Positions 18,606 to 26,711 of a stretch of 64,000 bases of DNA are shown here, in pieces. The notes below the pieces were generated by a model, which saw nothing but the letters and a program-made list of their open reading frames with translations, was not told the origin of the DNA and did not search any database. Positions within the stretch are counted from its first letter, which is position 1. Each line of letters begins with the position of its first letter. This stretch comes from Streptomyces sp. PH10-H1 (GTDB taxonomy: Bacteria; Actinomycetota; Actinomycetes; Streptomycetales; Streptomycetaceae): positions 30,607-94,606 of the forward strand of contig NZ_JASISZ010000023.1 of assembly GCF_030063355.1 (NCBI RefSeq), given 5' to 3'. A program made the translations under genes and the position numbers.

Positions 18606-19497
18606 CGATCCGCTCGCACAGCTCGTGGGTGCGCAGCGCGTCCTGCGCGTCGAGCAGTTTGCCGCTGCGCACCGCGTCGAGGAAGGCGAGGATGATCTGC
18701 TCGATGCCGCGCTGGCGGGCGACCGACACCCAGTCCCCGCGACGGCGCACCGTGGGCTGGCCCTTGTGGTCGATGACTTCGGCGAGGTTGACGACCTGGC
18801 GCTTGGTGTCGGCGCCGCTCACTTCGAGGATCTCCTCGGTGGAGCCGCTCATCCGGTTCATGGTGCCGACGGCGGTGAATCCGGATCCGGACAGCTGCAG
18901 GACGACATGGTGCAGCAGGCCGTCGCGGACCCTGGCCCGGACATCGGTGTGCTCGATCGGGCCCGGCACGAGATAGCGCAGGGTGTCGACGACGTGGATG
19001 AAGTCGTCGAACACCACCGAGCGGGCTTCCTCGGCGAGCCCCACCCGGTTCTTCTGCATGAGGATCAGATCGCGCGGATGCTCCGCGCACTGGTTGTAGC
19101 CGGGCGCGTAACGGCGGTTGAAGCCGGCCATCAGGCTGACGCGGCGCTGCTCGGCGAGGTTCACCAGATGCCGCGCCCCGGCCAGGTCGGGAGCGAACGG
19201 CTTGTCGACATAGGCCGGGACGCCGGCCTCGATCAGCGCCTCGGTGATCTCGACATGCCGGTCGGTGGGGGCGTGCACGAAGGCGGCGTCGAGCCCTTGG
19301 CCGATCAGCGCCTCAAGGCTGGTGTGCCGGTGCGGCAGGCGGAGCGCGTCACCGACCCGGTCCAGGGTGGCGGGGGTACGGGTGTGCAGGTGCACTTCGA
19401 GCCCCGGCTGGGTGGCGAGCACCGGCAGATACGCCTTCTGTGCGATGTCGCCGAGCCCGATCACCCCGATCTTCAGGGGGGCGTTGCCGGATCCCAT
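18577..19497 (-). CDS. Gfo/Idh/MocA family NAD(P)-dependent oxidoreductase
   Basis: A 306-residue oxidoreductase. The Rossmann fold starts LKIGVIGLGDIAQKAYLPVL (GxGxxA) and the signature EKP-like motif appears as YVDKPFAPD with the conserved Lys. The C-terminal half is the alpha/beta substrate domain. Family members oxidise or reduce sugars and cyclitols; the substrate is unknown here. The ATG at 19497 follows GGGAGAGG; longer in-frame extensions are low-complexity. Its last 29 bases overlap the convergent lnt gene. Confidence 0.9.
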   Translation of the reverse strand: MGSGNAPLKIGVIGLGDIAQKAYLPVLATQPGLEVHLHTRTPATLDRVGDALRLPHRHTSLEALIGQGLDAAFVHAPTDRHVEITEALIEAGVPAYVDKPFAPDLAGARHLVNLAEQRRVSLMAGFNRRYAPGYNQCAEHPRDLILMQKNRVGLAEEARSVVFDDFIHVVDTLRYLVPGPIEHTDVRARVRDGLLHHVVLQLSGSGFTAVGTMNRMSGSTEEILEVSGADTKRQVVNLAEVIDHKGQPTVRRRGDWVSVARQRGIEQIILAFLDAVRSGKLLDAQDALRTHELCERIVTAVREQSA

Positions 19498-19600
19498 GTG
19501 CCTCTCCCGTTCTACCGCGGTGCCACGTCTAGTGTGTTCTGGCAGCATACGGGGCCCGCGGGGGCCGCCGACCGGCGATGCCGCGGAAGCCCGCGGCGGG

Positions 19601-19665
19601 GATACGTGGTGGCGCTGCTTTGGTGGCGATACGTGGTGGCGATACGTGTCACTCCGCGTCACTCC
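19601..19665. repeat. short direct repeats between divergent genes
   Basis: The string GATACGTGGTGGCG occurs at 19601-19614 and 19628-19641, and its first eight bases again at 19641-19648; CACTCC-type copies follow. It lies between the oxidoreductase start (19497) and the lipoprotein start (19711), so it could be regulatory, but no known motif is matched. Confidence 0.5.
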
Positions 19666-19710
19666 TGCGGGGAATACCCAAGGGCAGCTGTGACCGGCAG
19701 AGTTGTCCGA

Positions 19711-20148
19711 ATGCGTCATTTGGCAGCAGTAGTGCTCATTGCGGCGACTTCCGCCGTCACCGGATGTACGACGGTGAACCAGCAGCCCGTACCCGAGTCG
19801 TCGCCGGGGCCGGTCGTGCCCGGCTATCCGCTCCCGCAGGACCGGACGATCGTCCGGCAGCCGGACCACGAGGCGCTCGCGACCGTCCGTCCCGAACCCT
19901 CCGCGGAACCGCGGATCCCCACCCCGCGGCCGGAGTCCGCCCCACGACGGCACAGGGCCCGGATCCCGGCGGCGGCACCCGCCCGGTCCGGTGCCGAGCC
20001 CGCCCCGGCCGCCAGGACAGCCCCGCGCCCCCACCCGGCCGCGTCGCTGCCCGGCGGGGCGGGGGTGTGCGCGCTGGGCGAGTCCTACGGCGGCTGGGCC
20101 AAGGACAGTGACGCCTCCCGCATCTGCCACGAGTCCTACGGCCGGTGA
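19711..20148 (+). CDS. small Pro/Ala-rich lipoprotein
   Basis: A 145-residue exported protein of unknown function. MRHLAAVVLIAATSAVTGC is a signal peptide with lipobox. The middle (about 25-115) is Pro/Arg/Ala-rich and probably extended through the cell wall. The C-terminus CALGESYGGWAKDSDASRICHESYGR has two cysteines that could form a disulfide, a pattern seen in small Streptomyces wall-associated proteins. It overlaps the convergent gene 20136-20684 by 13 bases. A GTG at 19690 is an alternative start. Confidence 0.75.
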   Translation: MRHLAAVVLIAATSAVTGCTTVNQQPVPESSPGPVVPGYPLPQDRTIVRQPDHEALATVRPEPSAEPRIPTPRPESAPRRHRARIPAAAPARSGAEPAPAARTAPRPHPAASLPGGAGVCALGESYGGWAKDSDASRICHESYGR

Positions 20149-20684
20149 CCGGAGCCGTCCAGCCGCAGCTCCATCCGCCCGATCGCGGCCCGCAGGCCGT
20201 CGCCGTAGTCGTCGTCACCTAGCGCCCCCGAGGCGCTCTTCGCCCGGACGAGGTGATTGCGCGCCAGCCCGTGCTCCCCGACCTTCACGTAGTCGGCGGC
20301 GAGGTTCAGATGCAGCGACGGGTAGAAGCCCCGCACGGCGAGCGACTCGTGGTGGCGGCCCATGCGCTCGTCGGAGAGACCGTCCGCGGCCCGCAGGGCC
20401 CGTAGATCCCACTCCAGTTCGTCCTCGGGATCGTCCTGGGTGTCGGCCATGAAGTGGGCCAGGGTGCAGCGGTGGAGGGGATCGCCGTCCTCGCCGATCT
20501 CCGCCCACAGTTGACCGAACCGGGTCCTGGCCTCTTCACGGTCGCCACCGTGCAGCAGCATCATGACCTGGCCGATCCGCGTCATGACCGCGTCCTGCCC
20601 GCCGCCCCAGCCCTGCTCGTGCTCGTGCTCCTGCCCCTGTTCCGTCACTGCCGCCTCCTGCGCCCTGCGGGCGTCCCATTCCAT
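20136..20684 (-). CDS. TPR-like hypothetical protein
   Basis: About 182 residues, mostly helical. An acidic, His/Glu-rich N-terminus (EQEHEHEQG-type) precedes helices such as MTRIGQVMMLLHGGDREEARTRFGQLWAEIG and FYPSLHLNLAADYVKVGEHGLARNHLVRAK that look like tetratricopeptide pairs. Function unknown. Start set at ATG 20684 after AAGGAA; a TTG at 20717 would add 11 residues. It lies directly downstream of the uracil-DNA glycosylase gene (40 bases) in the same direction. Confidence 0.72.
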   Translation of the reverse strand: MEWDARRAQEAAVTEQGQEHEHEQGWGGGQDAVMTRIGQVMMLLHGGDREEARTRFGQLWAEIGEDGDPLHRCTLAHFMADTQDDPEDELEWDLRALRAADGLSDERMGRHHESLAVRGFYPSLHLNLAADYVKVGEHGLARNHLVRAKSASGALGDDDYGDGLRAAIGRMELRLDGSGHRP

Positions 20685-20723
20685 GGATTCCTTGACGCTA
20701 TCCGCAGGGTCCGGCAATCGCGG

Positions 20724-21410
20724 TCAGGCGCGGACTCCGAGGTCCGGGACGCGCCAGTCGATCGGAACGTGGCCCTGCGCCTTGACCGCCTCGTCGATCT
20801 GCGTGAAGGGACGGCTGCCGAAGAAGAGCTTCGCGGACAGGGGCGAGGGGTGCGCGCCCTGGACCACCGCATGCCGCTCGGTGTCGATGAGCGGCAGCTT
20901 CTTCTTGGCGTAGTTGCCCCACAGCACGAAGACCGCCGGGTCGGGCCGCTCGGACACGGCCTTGATCACCGCGTCGGTGAACTTCTCCCAGCCCTTGGCC
21001 TTGTGCGAGTTCGCCTCGGACTCCCGCACCGTCAGCACCGCGTTCAGCAGCAGGACGCCCTGCTCGGCCCAGGGCATCAGATACCCGTTGTCCGGTACCG
21101 GGTGGCCGAGTTCCTCCTTCATCTCCTTGAAGATGTTCCGCAGCGACGGCGGAGTCCTGACCCCCGGCCGCACCGAGAAGCACAGGCCGTGCCCCTGCCC
21201 CTCCCCGTGGTACGGATCCTGGCCGAGGATCAGCACCTTCACCTGGTCGAACGGGGTGGCTTCCAGAGCCGCGAAGACCTCGTCTCGGGGCGGGAACACC
21301 TTGTGCGCGGAACGCTCGGCCTCCACGAACGCGGTGAGCTGCTCGAAGTACGGCTTGTCCAACTCCTCGCCGAGGACGTCCTGCCAGGAGTCGGGCAGCA
21401 TGCTGGGCAC
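20724..21410 (-). CDS. ung: uracil-DNA glycosylase (family 1)
   Basis: A 228-residue base-excision repair enzyme that removes uracil from DNA. The water-activating motif GQDPYHGEGQGHGLCFSV, the conserved FLLLNAVLTV-type segment (here GVLLLNAVLTV) and the DNA-intercalation motif GAHPSPLSAKLFFG are intact. GTG 21410 is chosen because GGAGG lies 8 bases upstream. Length is normal for the family. Confidence 0.96.
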   Translation of the reverse strand: MPSMLPDSWQDVLGEELDKPYFEQLTAFVEAERSAHKVFPPRDEVFAALEATPFDQVKVLILGQDPYHGEGQGHGLCFSVRPGVRTPPSLRNIFKEMKEELGHPVPDNGYLMPWAEQGVLLLNAVLTVRESEANSHKAKGWEKFTDAVIKAVSERPDPAVFVLWGNYAKKKLPLIDTERHAVVQGAHPSPLSAKLFFGSRPFTQIDEAVKAQGHVPIDWRVPDLGVRA

Positions 21411-21483
21411 GTCAGGAACCTCCGGTACACGATCCGTTACTGGACTCCGAACGTACCGGGAGCCACTGACAACGCACTGCCCC

Positions 21484-21537
21484 GGGTACTTCCCGGTGCT
21501 TTCGCGGGTGCTTTCCCGGCTGCTTTCCCGGGTGCCG
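21484..21537. repeat. degenerate tandem repeat of a TGCTTTCCCGGG-like unit
   Basis: Four imperfect copies of a 12-13 base unit (GTACTTCCCGG, GTGCTTTCGCGG, GTGCTTTCCCGG, CTGCTTTCCCGG) lie upstream of ung and beyond the reductase terminator. No reading frame benefits from them. Role unknown. Confidence 0.6.
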
Positions 21538-21558
21538 CATCCTCAGCGGCACGTGAGA

Positions 21559-21601
21559 AATCCTTGGTTCCGGCCCCTGTTCGGGACCGGCACCAAGGAT
21601 T
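21559..21601 (-). terminator. strong hairpin terminator after the reductase operon
   Basis: The arms AATCCTTGGT (21559-21568) and ACCAAGGATT (21592-21601) match perfectly. Inside them CCGG-C-CCC pairs with GGG-A-CCGG to extend the stem. It sits 33 bases past the stop codon of the reductase at 21635. There is no long U tract, as is usual in this group. Confidence 0.75.
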
Positions 21602-21634
21602 GCGCGTTGCGGTACGGACGGGGGCGAGGACCGC

Positions 21635-22399
21635 TCAGGCGACGCCCGCGTGCAGGAACAGCCCGCCGTCCATCACCAGAGTCTGGCCGGTGATCCAGCC
21701 CGCCTGCTCGGACAGCAGGAACGCGGCGGCGCCGCCGATGTCCTCCGGCAGACCGAGCCGCTTGAGCGGATAGCCCGCCGCGGCCTCCTCCTCGCGGCCC
21801 TCGTAGAGCGCCGCGGCGAACTTCGTCTTGACCACCGCCGGAGCGATGGCGTTCACCCGCACCCCGGGCGCCATTTCGGAGGCGAGCTGCAGCGTCAGAT
21901 TGACCATCGCGGCCTTGCTGATGCCGTAGGCGCCGATGAAGGGCGACGGCGCGAGACCGGCGACCGAGGCGATGTTGACGATCGCCCCGCCGTTCTCCTT
22001 CTGCCAGGCCTTCCAGGTCTGCTGGGCGAAGCCGAGCGCGGAGATCACATTGGTCTCGAAGACCTTGCGCGCGACGTTCAGGTCGAGTTCGGCGATCGGG
22101 CCGAACACCGGGTTCGTACCGGCGTTGTTCGCCAGGAAGTCGACACGGCCGAACGCCTCCATGGTGCGTTCGACGGCGACGGCCTGGTGGGCCTCGTCGT
22201 GCGCCTTGCCGGCCACGCCGATCACCCGGTCGGCGCCGAGCTTCTCGACGGCCTCCTTGAGCGCGTCCTCGTTCCGGCCGGTGATGCAGACCCGGTCGCC
22301 GCGGGCCACGAGTGCCTCGGCGATGCCGTAGCCGATGCCCCGGCTGGCGCCGGTGACCAGGGCGACCTTGCCGGTGTCGGTGCGAATTTCACGTGTCAT
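21635..22399 (-). CDS. SDR family 3-oxoacyl-ACP-reductase-like protein
   Basis: A 254-residue short-chain dehydrogenase. The cofactor motif TGASRGIGYG, NNAGT and the catalytic GAYGISKAA (Tyr, Lys) are intact, and the tail ITGQTLVMDGGLFLHAGVA is FabG-like. It lies 23 bases downstream of another FabG-like gene on the same strand, so they probably form an operon acting on acyl or hydroxyacyl thioesters. Exact substrate unknown. Confidence 0.9.
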   Translation of the reverse strand: MTREIRTDTGKVALVTGASRGIGYGIAEALVARGDRVCITGRNEDALKEAVEKLGADRVIGVAGKAHDEAHQAVAVERTMEAFGRVDFLANNAGTNPVFGPIAELDLNVARKVFETNVISALGFAQQTWKAWQKENGGAIVNIASVAGLAPSPFIGAYGISKAAMVNLTLQLASEMAPGVRVNAIAPAVVKTKFAAALYEGREEEAAAGYPLKRLGLPEDIGGAAAFLLSEQAGWITGQTLVMDGGLFLHAGVA

Positions 22400-22422
22400 G
22401 GTGCTCAGATCTCCGATGCGCG

Positions 22423-23184
22423 TCAGTTGAGCGGGCCGCCGGCCACGTACAGGACCTGCCCGGAAACGAAGCCGGCCTGCTCACCGGTGAAGAAGGCGAT
22501 CGCGTTGGCGATGTCGTCCGGGTTGCCGACCCGCTGGACGGGGATCTGGGTCGCGGCGGCGGCCTGGAACTCCTCGAAGCCCATGCCGATCCGGGCGGCC
22601 GTGGCAGCGGTCATGTCGGTGACGATGAAGCCGGGCGCCACGGCGTTGGCGGTGACGCCGAACTTGCCGAGCTCGAAGGCCAGGGTCTTGGTGAAGCCCT
22701 GCAGACCCGCCTTGGCGGCCGAGTAGTTGACCTGACCGCGATTGCCGAGCGCGGAGCTCGACGACAGGTTGACGATACGGCCGAACTTGGCCGCCACCAT
22801 GTGCTTCTGCACCGCACGGGACATCAGGAACGCGCCGCGCAGATGCACGTTCATGACCGTGTCCCAGTCGGTCGCGCTCATCTTGAACAGCAGGTTGTCG
22901 CGGAGCACGCCCGCGTTGTTGATGAGGATCGTCGGCGCGCCCAGCTCCTCCGCGACCCGGGCCACCGCCGCTTCGACCTGAGCCTCGTCCGAGACGTCAC
23001 AGCCGACCGCGAGCGCCTTGCCGCCCTCCGCCGTGATCTGCTCGACGGTCTCCTTGCAGCCGTCCTCGTCGAGGTCCAGTACGGCGACGGCGCGGCCCTC
23101 GGCCGCCAGCCGCTTGGCGGTGGCGGCGCCGATCCCGCGCGCGGCCCCCGTCACGATCGCGACGCGCTGCTCGGTCGTGGACAT
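22423..23184 (-). CDS. FabG-like 3-oxoacyl-ACP reductase
   Basis: A 253-residue SDR enzyme that reduces 3-oxoacyl thioesters with NADPH. It shows TGAARGIGAATAKRL, NNAGVLRDNLLFKM (very FabG-like), the Ser of the LSSSSALGN segment, Tyr/Lys in QVNYSAAKAGLQGFTKTLA and a C-terminal SGQVLYVAGGPLN. The ATG at 23184 follows AAGGAG. First gene of the two-gene reductase operon. It is distinct from the essential fabG, which normally sits with fabI, so it is probably an accessory copy. Confidence 0.92.
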   Translation of the reverse strand: MSTTEQRVAIVTGAARGIGAATAKRLAAEGRAVAVLDLDEDGCKETVEQITAEGGKALAVGCDVSDEAQVEAAVARVAEELGAPTILINNAGVLRDNLLFKMSATDWDTVMNVHLRGAFLMSRAVQKHMVAAKFGRIVNLSSSSALGNRGQVNYSAAKAGLQGFTKTLAFELGKFGVTANAVAPGFIVTDMTAATAARIGMGFEEFQAAAATQIPVQRVGNPDDIANAIAFFTGEQAGFVSGQVLYVAGGPLN

Positions 23185-23342
23185 GCAGTCTCCTTTTACC
23201 CTCAAATGCGGCTCTTGCCCTGAAAGCGACGCCGCGCGGACTCCGCCCGGACTCCGCACATGAGCAACCGCTTAGTAGGTTAGTTGTCGAAACCGTAGGA
23301 GCCCTGTGACCCGCTGTCAACGGAACCCCTCGCGAGTGTGTT

Positions 23343-23741
23343 TCAGCGCACCAGGAGACCGAGCAGCCGGTCCACCTCCGCCTCGGGGTCCGCGGTCAGC
23401 CCGGTGTGGATCGGACCGGGCTGGACCACCGTGCTGCGCGGAGCGGTGAGCCAGCGGAAACGCCGCCCCGCGTCATCGCCGGCGGCCTGCCCGGCCCGCT
23501 CCCCGCCCTCGCACACGCCTTCGTACCCGCGCAGCGCGGCCCGCACCCCTTCGACGTCCACCTGCGCGTCGAGGCAGCGCAGCCGCGCCTCGTCGAGGTG
23601 GATCCGCGCGCCGACGAAAGACTTCGCGCGGCAGTACACGAGCACGCCCGCGTTGATCATCTCGCCGCGCTCGATCCGCGGTACGACCCGTACCAGCGCA
23701 TACTCGAACACATCGCGGCCACTGCCCCGGTACCCGGTCAC
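23343..23741 (-). CDS. DUF3037 domain protein, partner of the HipA-like kinase
   Basis: A 132-residue protein with FEYALVRVVPRIERGEMINAGVLVYCRAKSF, the DUF3037 signature, and a C-terminal FRWLTAPRSTVVQPGPIHTGLT. Function is not established for the family. Its start overlaps the stop of the HipA-like gene by 4 bases (ATGA), so the pair is translationally coupled. The second gene may process, bind or be phosphorylated by the kinase, but that is inference. Confidence 0.85.
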   Translation of the reverse strand: MTGYRGSGRDVFEYALVRVVPRIERGEMINAGVLVYCRAKSFVGARIHLDEARLRCLDAQVDVEGVRAALRGYEGVCEGGERAGQAAGDDAGRRFRWLTAPRSTVVQPGPIHTGLTADPEAEVDRLLGLLVR

Positions 23742-24559
23742 TTCGCGGCCTTCCCGTCCACCCAGGTGCGCAGCCAGGTCGGCGCTTCCTGTTTCTGCTT
23801 CTGTTCCGGCACGAGGGCGATCCGCTCGTGCACGGAACCCGCGCGGGCGAGCAGCACCCGCTCGTAGGCCCGCCTGACGTCTTCGGGTCCGTCGAAACCC
23901 GGCTCGTCAGCGATCCACTCGTCGGGCACGAGCGCGGTGACCTCGCGCAGCAGGTCGCCGGTCACCTTGGGCGCGAGCTCGGCCGCGGCGGCCGCCGGGT
24001 CGGGCGAGAAGCGGGACAGGGCGTGGTCTGCGGCGTCGAAAGGCTTGGCCGACGTCTGCTCGGCGGTCTTCCAGTTGTGGTGCCAGATCAGCGAGGCGCC
24101 GTGGTCGATGAGCCAGAGGTCCTTGTGCCAGATCAGCAGATTGGGGTTGCGCCAGGAGCGGTCCACATTGCCGATCAGGGCATCGAACCAGACGATGCGG
24201 CCGGCCTCGGCCGGATCGATCTCGAAGACCAGCGGGTCGAATCCGAACGAGCCCGGCAGGAAATCCATCCCCAGGTTGAGGCCGCCGCTGGCCTTGAGCA
24301 GATCCTGGATCTCCGCGTCGGGCTCGCCGAGCCCGATCACCGGGTCGAACTGGAACCGCACCAGTTCGGGGATGCGCAGCCCCAGCCGGCGGGCCAGCTC
24401 GCCCGCCACCACCTCGGCGACCAGCGCCTTGCGGCCCTGGGCGGCTCCGGTGAACTTCACGACATATGTGCCGAGGTCGTCCGCCTCGACCACCCCCGGC
24501 ACCGAGCCGCCCTCGCGCAAGGGCGTCACGTAACGGATTCCTGTGACCTCTGTGAGCAT
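23738..24559 (-). CDS. compact HipA-family kinase
   Basis: A 273-residue kinase-fold protein, much shorter than E. coli HipA (440). An N-terminal strand region carries TYVVKFTGAAQG with a candidate ATP-binding Lys; the catalytic loop is WFDALIGNVDRSWRNPNLLIW, with Asp and Asn; the metal-binding Asp is in LWLIDHGASLIWHHNW. All three sites look intact. Unlike HipBA there is no HTH antitoxin gene; instead it is followed by DUF3037. It could be a toxin-like or metabolic kinase. Target unknown. Confidence 0.85.
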   Translation of the reverse strand: MLTEVTGIRYVTPLREGGSVPGVVEADDLGTYVVKFTGAAQGRKALVAEVVAGELARRLGLRIPELVRFQFDPVIGLGEPDAEIQDLLKASGGLNLGMDFLPGSFGFDPLVFEIDPAEAGRIVWFDALIGNVDRSWRNPNLLIWHKDLWLIDHGASLIWHHNWKTAEQTSAKPFDAADHALSRFSPDPAAAAAELAPKVTGDLLREVTALVPDEWIADEPGFDGPEDVRRAYERVLLARAGSVHERIALVPEQKQKQEAPTWLRTWVDGKAAK

Positions 24560-24804
24560 TCCACCAGGCTACGTGCGAGGCGCGGAGCGGACGATCAGCC
24601 ACCGGCGGGGTACCGGGGTGGGGCGACGTTGGCGATGGGTGCCGGCTTTGGCATGCGGGTCCGTGTGGGTGCCGGCTGGAATTCCTGCGGATCACGTTGA
24701 ACGCGCCGGAGGATCTCTGCGTATGACGTGGCGGGCGCACAACACGCCCGCCGGGCGGCGCTCCCCCGCCACCCGGCTCTTCTCCAGCCGACAGGAAGTG
24801 TCAC

Positions 24805-25293
24805 ATGACCGATACGTCCGGTATCCCAGTGGCTCCGACCCGCCGCACGATGGTCGCTGCGGCGGGCGGCGTAGGTCTCATCGCCGCGCTGAGCGCGTGC
24901 GGCGGGTCGGATTCGCCGAAGGCCAGCGACTCCAAGCAGACCACGACTCCGCCGTCGGAGTCCTCGGCACCGGACCCGTCCGCCACCACTGGGGGCGGAG
25001 ACGGTGGCGCGTCGCTGGCCAAGACGGCGGACATCCCGGTGGGCGGCGGGAAGATCTTCGCGGACCAGAAGGTCGTCGTCACCCAGCCGACCGCCGGTGA
25101 TTTCAAAGCGTTCTCGTCGATCTGCACCCATCAGGGCTGCGCGGTGAGCGAGGTGGCGGACGGCACCATCAACTGCCCCTGCCACGGCAGCAAGTACCAC
25201 ATCGCGGACGGCAGCGTCGCGAACGGTCCGGCGACCAAACCACTCGCCGCCGCCAAGGTCACCGTCTCGAGCGACTCGTTGAAGCTGGGCTGA
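24805..25293 (+). CDS. Rieske [2Fe-2S] lipoprotein
   Basis: A 162-residue electron-transfer protein. PTRRTMVAAAGGVGLIAALSAC is a Tat-type signal ending in a lipobox, so it is probably folded with its cluster in the cytoplasm, exported and lipid-anchored. After a Ser/Thr linker (about 35-75) the Rieske domain has both cluster motifs, CTHQGC and CPCHGSKYH. It resembles small Streptomyces Rieske proteins outside the cytochrome bc1 complex; partner unknown. Monocistronic. Confidence 0.93.
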   Translation: MTDTSGIPVAPTRRTMVAAAGGVGLIAALSACGGSDSPKASDSKQTTTPPSESSAPDPSATTGGGDGGASLAKTADIPVGGGKIFADQKVVVTQPTAGDFKAFSSICTHQGCAVSEVADGTINCPCHGSKYHIADGSVANGPATKPLAAAKVTVSSDSLKLG

Positions 25294-25296
25294 CCG

Positions 25297-25950
25297 CTAC
25301 GGATTTCCTCCTCGCTGTCCCTGCCGCTTCCAGCAGGCCAGGATGTCGTCGGTCGCACTGATCGTGGAGACGAGCGCGAGGGTGTGGCGGACGACGGCCT
25401 CGGTGTATTCGCGGGGCACCCCCGCGATGGCGTCGGCGGGGACCACCACCTGGTACCCCAGGTTGACCGCGTCGAAGACGGCGTTGGGGATCGCGATGTT
25501 CGCGGAGACCCCGGCGACGATCAGGGTGCGGCAGCCGAGATTGCGCAGCAGGGCGTCCACATCGGTCCCGGCGATCGGCGACAGCCCGTGCAGTCGCCGT
25601 ACGACCAGGTCACCGTCGGCGAGCGGGATGCCGTCGGCGAGCCGGACGGCTGGCGTGCCGGTCAGCTGCTGAACGGGCAGCCGACCCGCGGCGCGGAACA
25701 GCCGTGCGTTGTGGTTGGCGCCTCGCCCGTCCGGGCGGCGTTCGGCGATGGCGTGCAGGACGGCGGCGCCCACCTCATGGGCGCCGCCGACCAGGCGTGC
25801 CACATTCCCCAGCGCCCCGGACTCCCGCGCCTCGGCGGCGAGCTCCGGCAGCGCACTGTCCGGCCCGACGACACCGCGCTGGCACTCCACGGTCAGAACG
25901 GCGGTGACCGCAGGATCCAGCAGCTCCACGAGCCGGTCGCTCGGCGCCAT
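25297..25950 (-). CDS. isochorismatase-fold protein with atypical active site
   Basis: A 217-residue cysteine-hydrolase-fold protein. The usual first catalytic Asp is replaced by Glu in LTVECQRGVVGP, and the nucleophilic Cys position is Ala in VAGVSANIAIPNA. The Lys-bearing segment and overall length fit the family. It may be a variant hydrolase using other residues, or a binding protein. The ATG at 25950 follows GAGGGGG. It is divergent from the PPOX gene, and both promoters carry the same CTGAC-N5-GTCAG site. Confidence 0.8.
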   Translation of the reverse strand: MAPSDRLVELLDPAVTAVLTVECQRGVVGPDSALPELAAEARESGALGNVARLVGGAHEVGAAVLHAIAERRPDGRGANHNARLFRAAGRLPVQQLTGTPAVRLADGIPLADGDLVVRRLHGLSPIAGTDVDALLRNLGCRTLIVAGVSANIAIPNAVFDAVNLGYQVVVPADAIAGVPREYTEAVVRHTLALVSTISATDDILACWKRQGQRGGNP

Positions 25951-25992
25951 GAATGCCCCCTCGTACGACGGACCAGGACGGGGCGACCGTAA

Positions 25993-26007
25993 CTGACGAA
26001 TCGTCAG
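25993..26007. promoter_or_regulatory. candidate operator CTGAC-N5-GTCAG (left copy)
   Basis: A perfect inverted repeat CTGACGA-A-TCGTCAG located 43 bases upstream of the isochorismatase-like start. The second copy 115 bases away shares the CTGAC-N5-GTCAG frame. The form resembles TetR-family operators of the TGAC...GTCA kind. No TetR gene is adjacent. Confidence 0.55.
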
Positions 26008-26107
26008 ACAGGAAGGGATGCGGCGCCGGGGACAGCCCGTCGGCCCGCCAGCGGGAGGCCACGACCGGAGCGGCACTGGACGGCCGGGCCGCCATCCCCC
26101 ATTATTT

Positions 26108-26122
26108 CTGACACACAGTCAG
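26108..26122. promoter_or_regulatory. candidate operator CTGAC-N5-GTCAG (right copy)
   Basis: TCTGAC-ACACA-GTCAGA (26107-26123) lies 21 bases before the PPOX start codon and immediately upstream of its GGAGG ribosome binding site, where a bound protein would block transcription. Confidence 0.55.
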
Positions 26123-26143
26123 ATTACTGGAGGTGCTCGACGC

Positions 26144-26608
26144 ATGGCCGTCATTCAGCGGCGGGGCCGCAGAATCATGATGACACCGCACGAGGTCGAC
26201 GCCTTTCTCGCGGAGCAGCGCACCTGCCGCGTGGCCACCGTCTCCAAGGACGGCCGGCCCCACGTCGGCGCCCTGTGGTTCGCCTGGGACGGCGAATCGC
26301 TCTGGCTCTACTCGATCGTCCGCAGCCAGCGCTGGACAGACCTGCTGCGCGACCCCCGCGTCTCGGTCGTGATCGACGACGGAGTGGAGTACGGGGAACT
26401 ACGCGGCATCGAACTGTCCGGCACCGTCGAATTCATCGGCGAGGCCCCCCGTACCGGCGAGACCGTCCCCGAACTCGGCACCCCCGAGCGGCTGTTCGCC
26501 GCCAAGAACTTCGGCCTCGACTCCATGCCGCACGACGGCCGCCACGCGTGGCTGCGACTCACCCCGGAACGGGTGGCCTCCTGGGACTTCAGCAAGCTTC
26601 CGCGGTAG
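26144..26608 (+). CDS. pyridoxamine 5'-phosphate oxidase-fold (PPOX) flavin/F420-type protein
   Basis: A 154-residue split beta-barrel protein. CRVATVSKDGRPHVGALWFAWDGESLWLYSI is the standard PPOX/F420-reductase opening, followed by RDPRVSVVIDDGVEYGELRGIELSG. Such proteins bind FMN or coenzyme F420 and reduce or oxidise small molecules; cofactor not determinable. The ATG at 26144 follows GGAGG. Divergent from the isochorismatase-like gene and apparently co-regulated with it. Confidence 0.88.
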   Translation: MAVIQRRGRRIMMTPHEVDAFLAEQRTCRVATVSKDGRPHVGALWFAWDGESLWLYSIVRSQRWTDLLRDPRVSVVIDDGVEYGELRGIELSGTVEFIGEAPRTGETVPELGTPERLFAAKNFGLDSMPHDGRHAWLRLTPERVASWDFSKLPR

Positions 26609-26711
26609 AGGGAGCGGGGAGGGGAACGGGGAGGGGAACGGGGCTGGGCGGGGCGGCGCTGGGCCGGCTCACCAGATGCGGATCTATCTCTGGGCACGGG
26701 CACGGGCACAG

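Noticed and set aside
19601..19665. CRISPR-like short repeats
   Set aside because: Copies are adjacent or overlapping, without spacers of regular length, and no cas genes are present.
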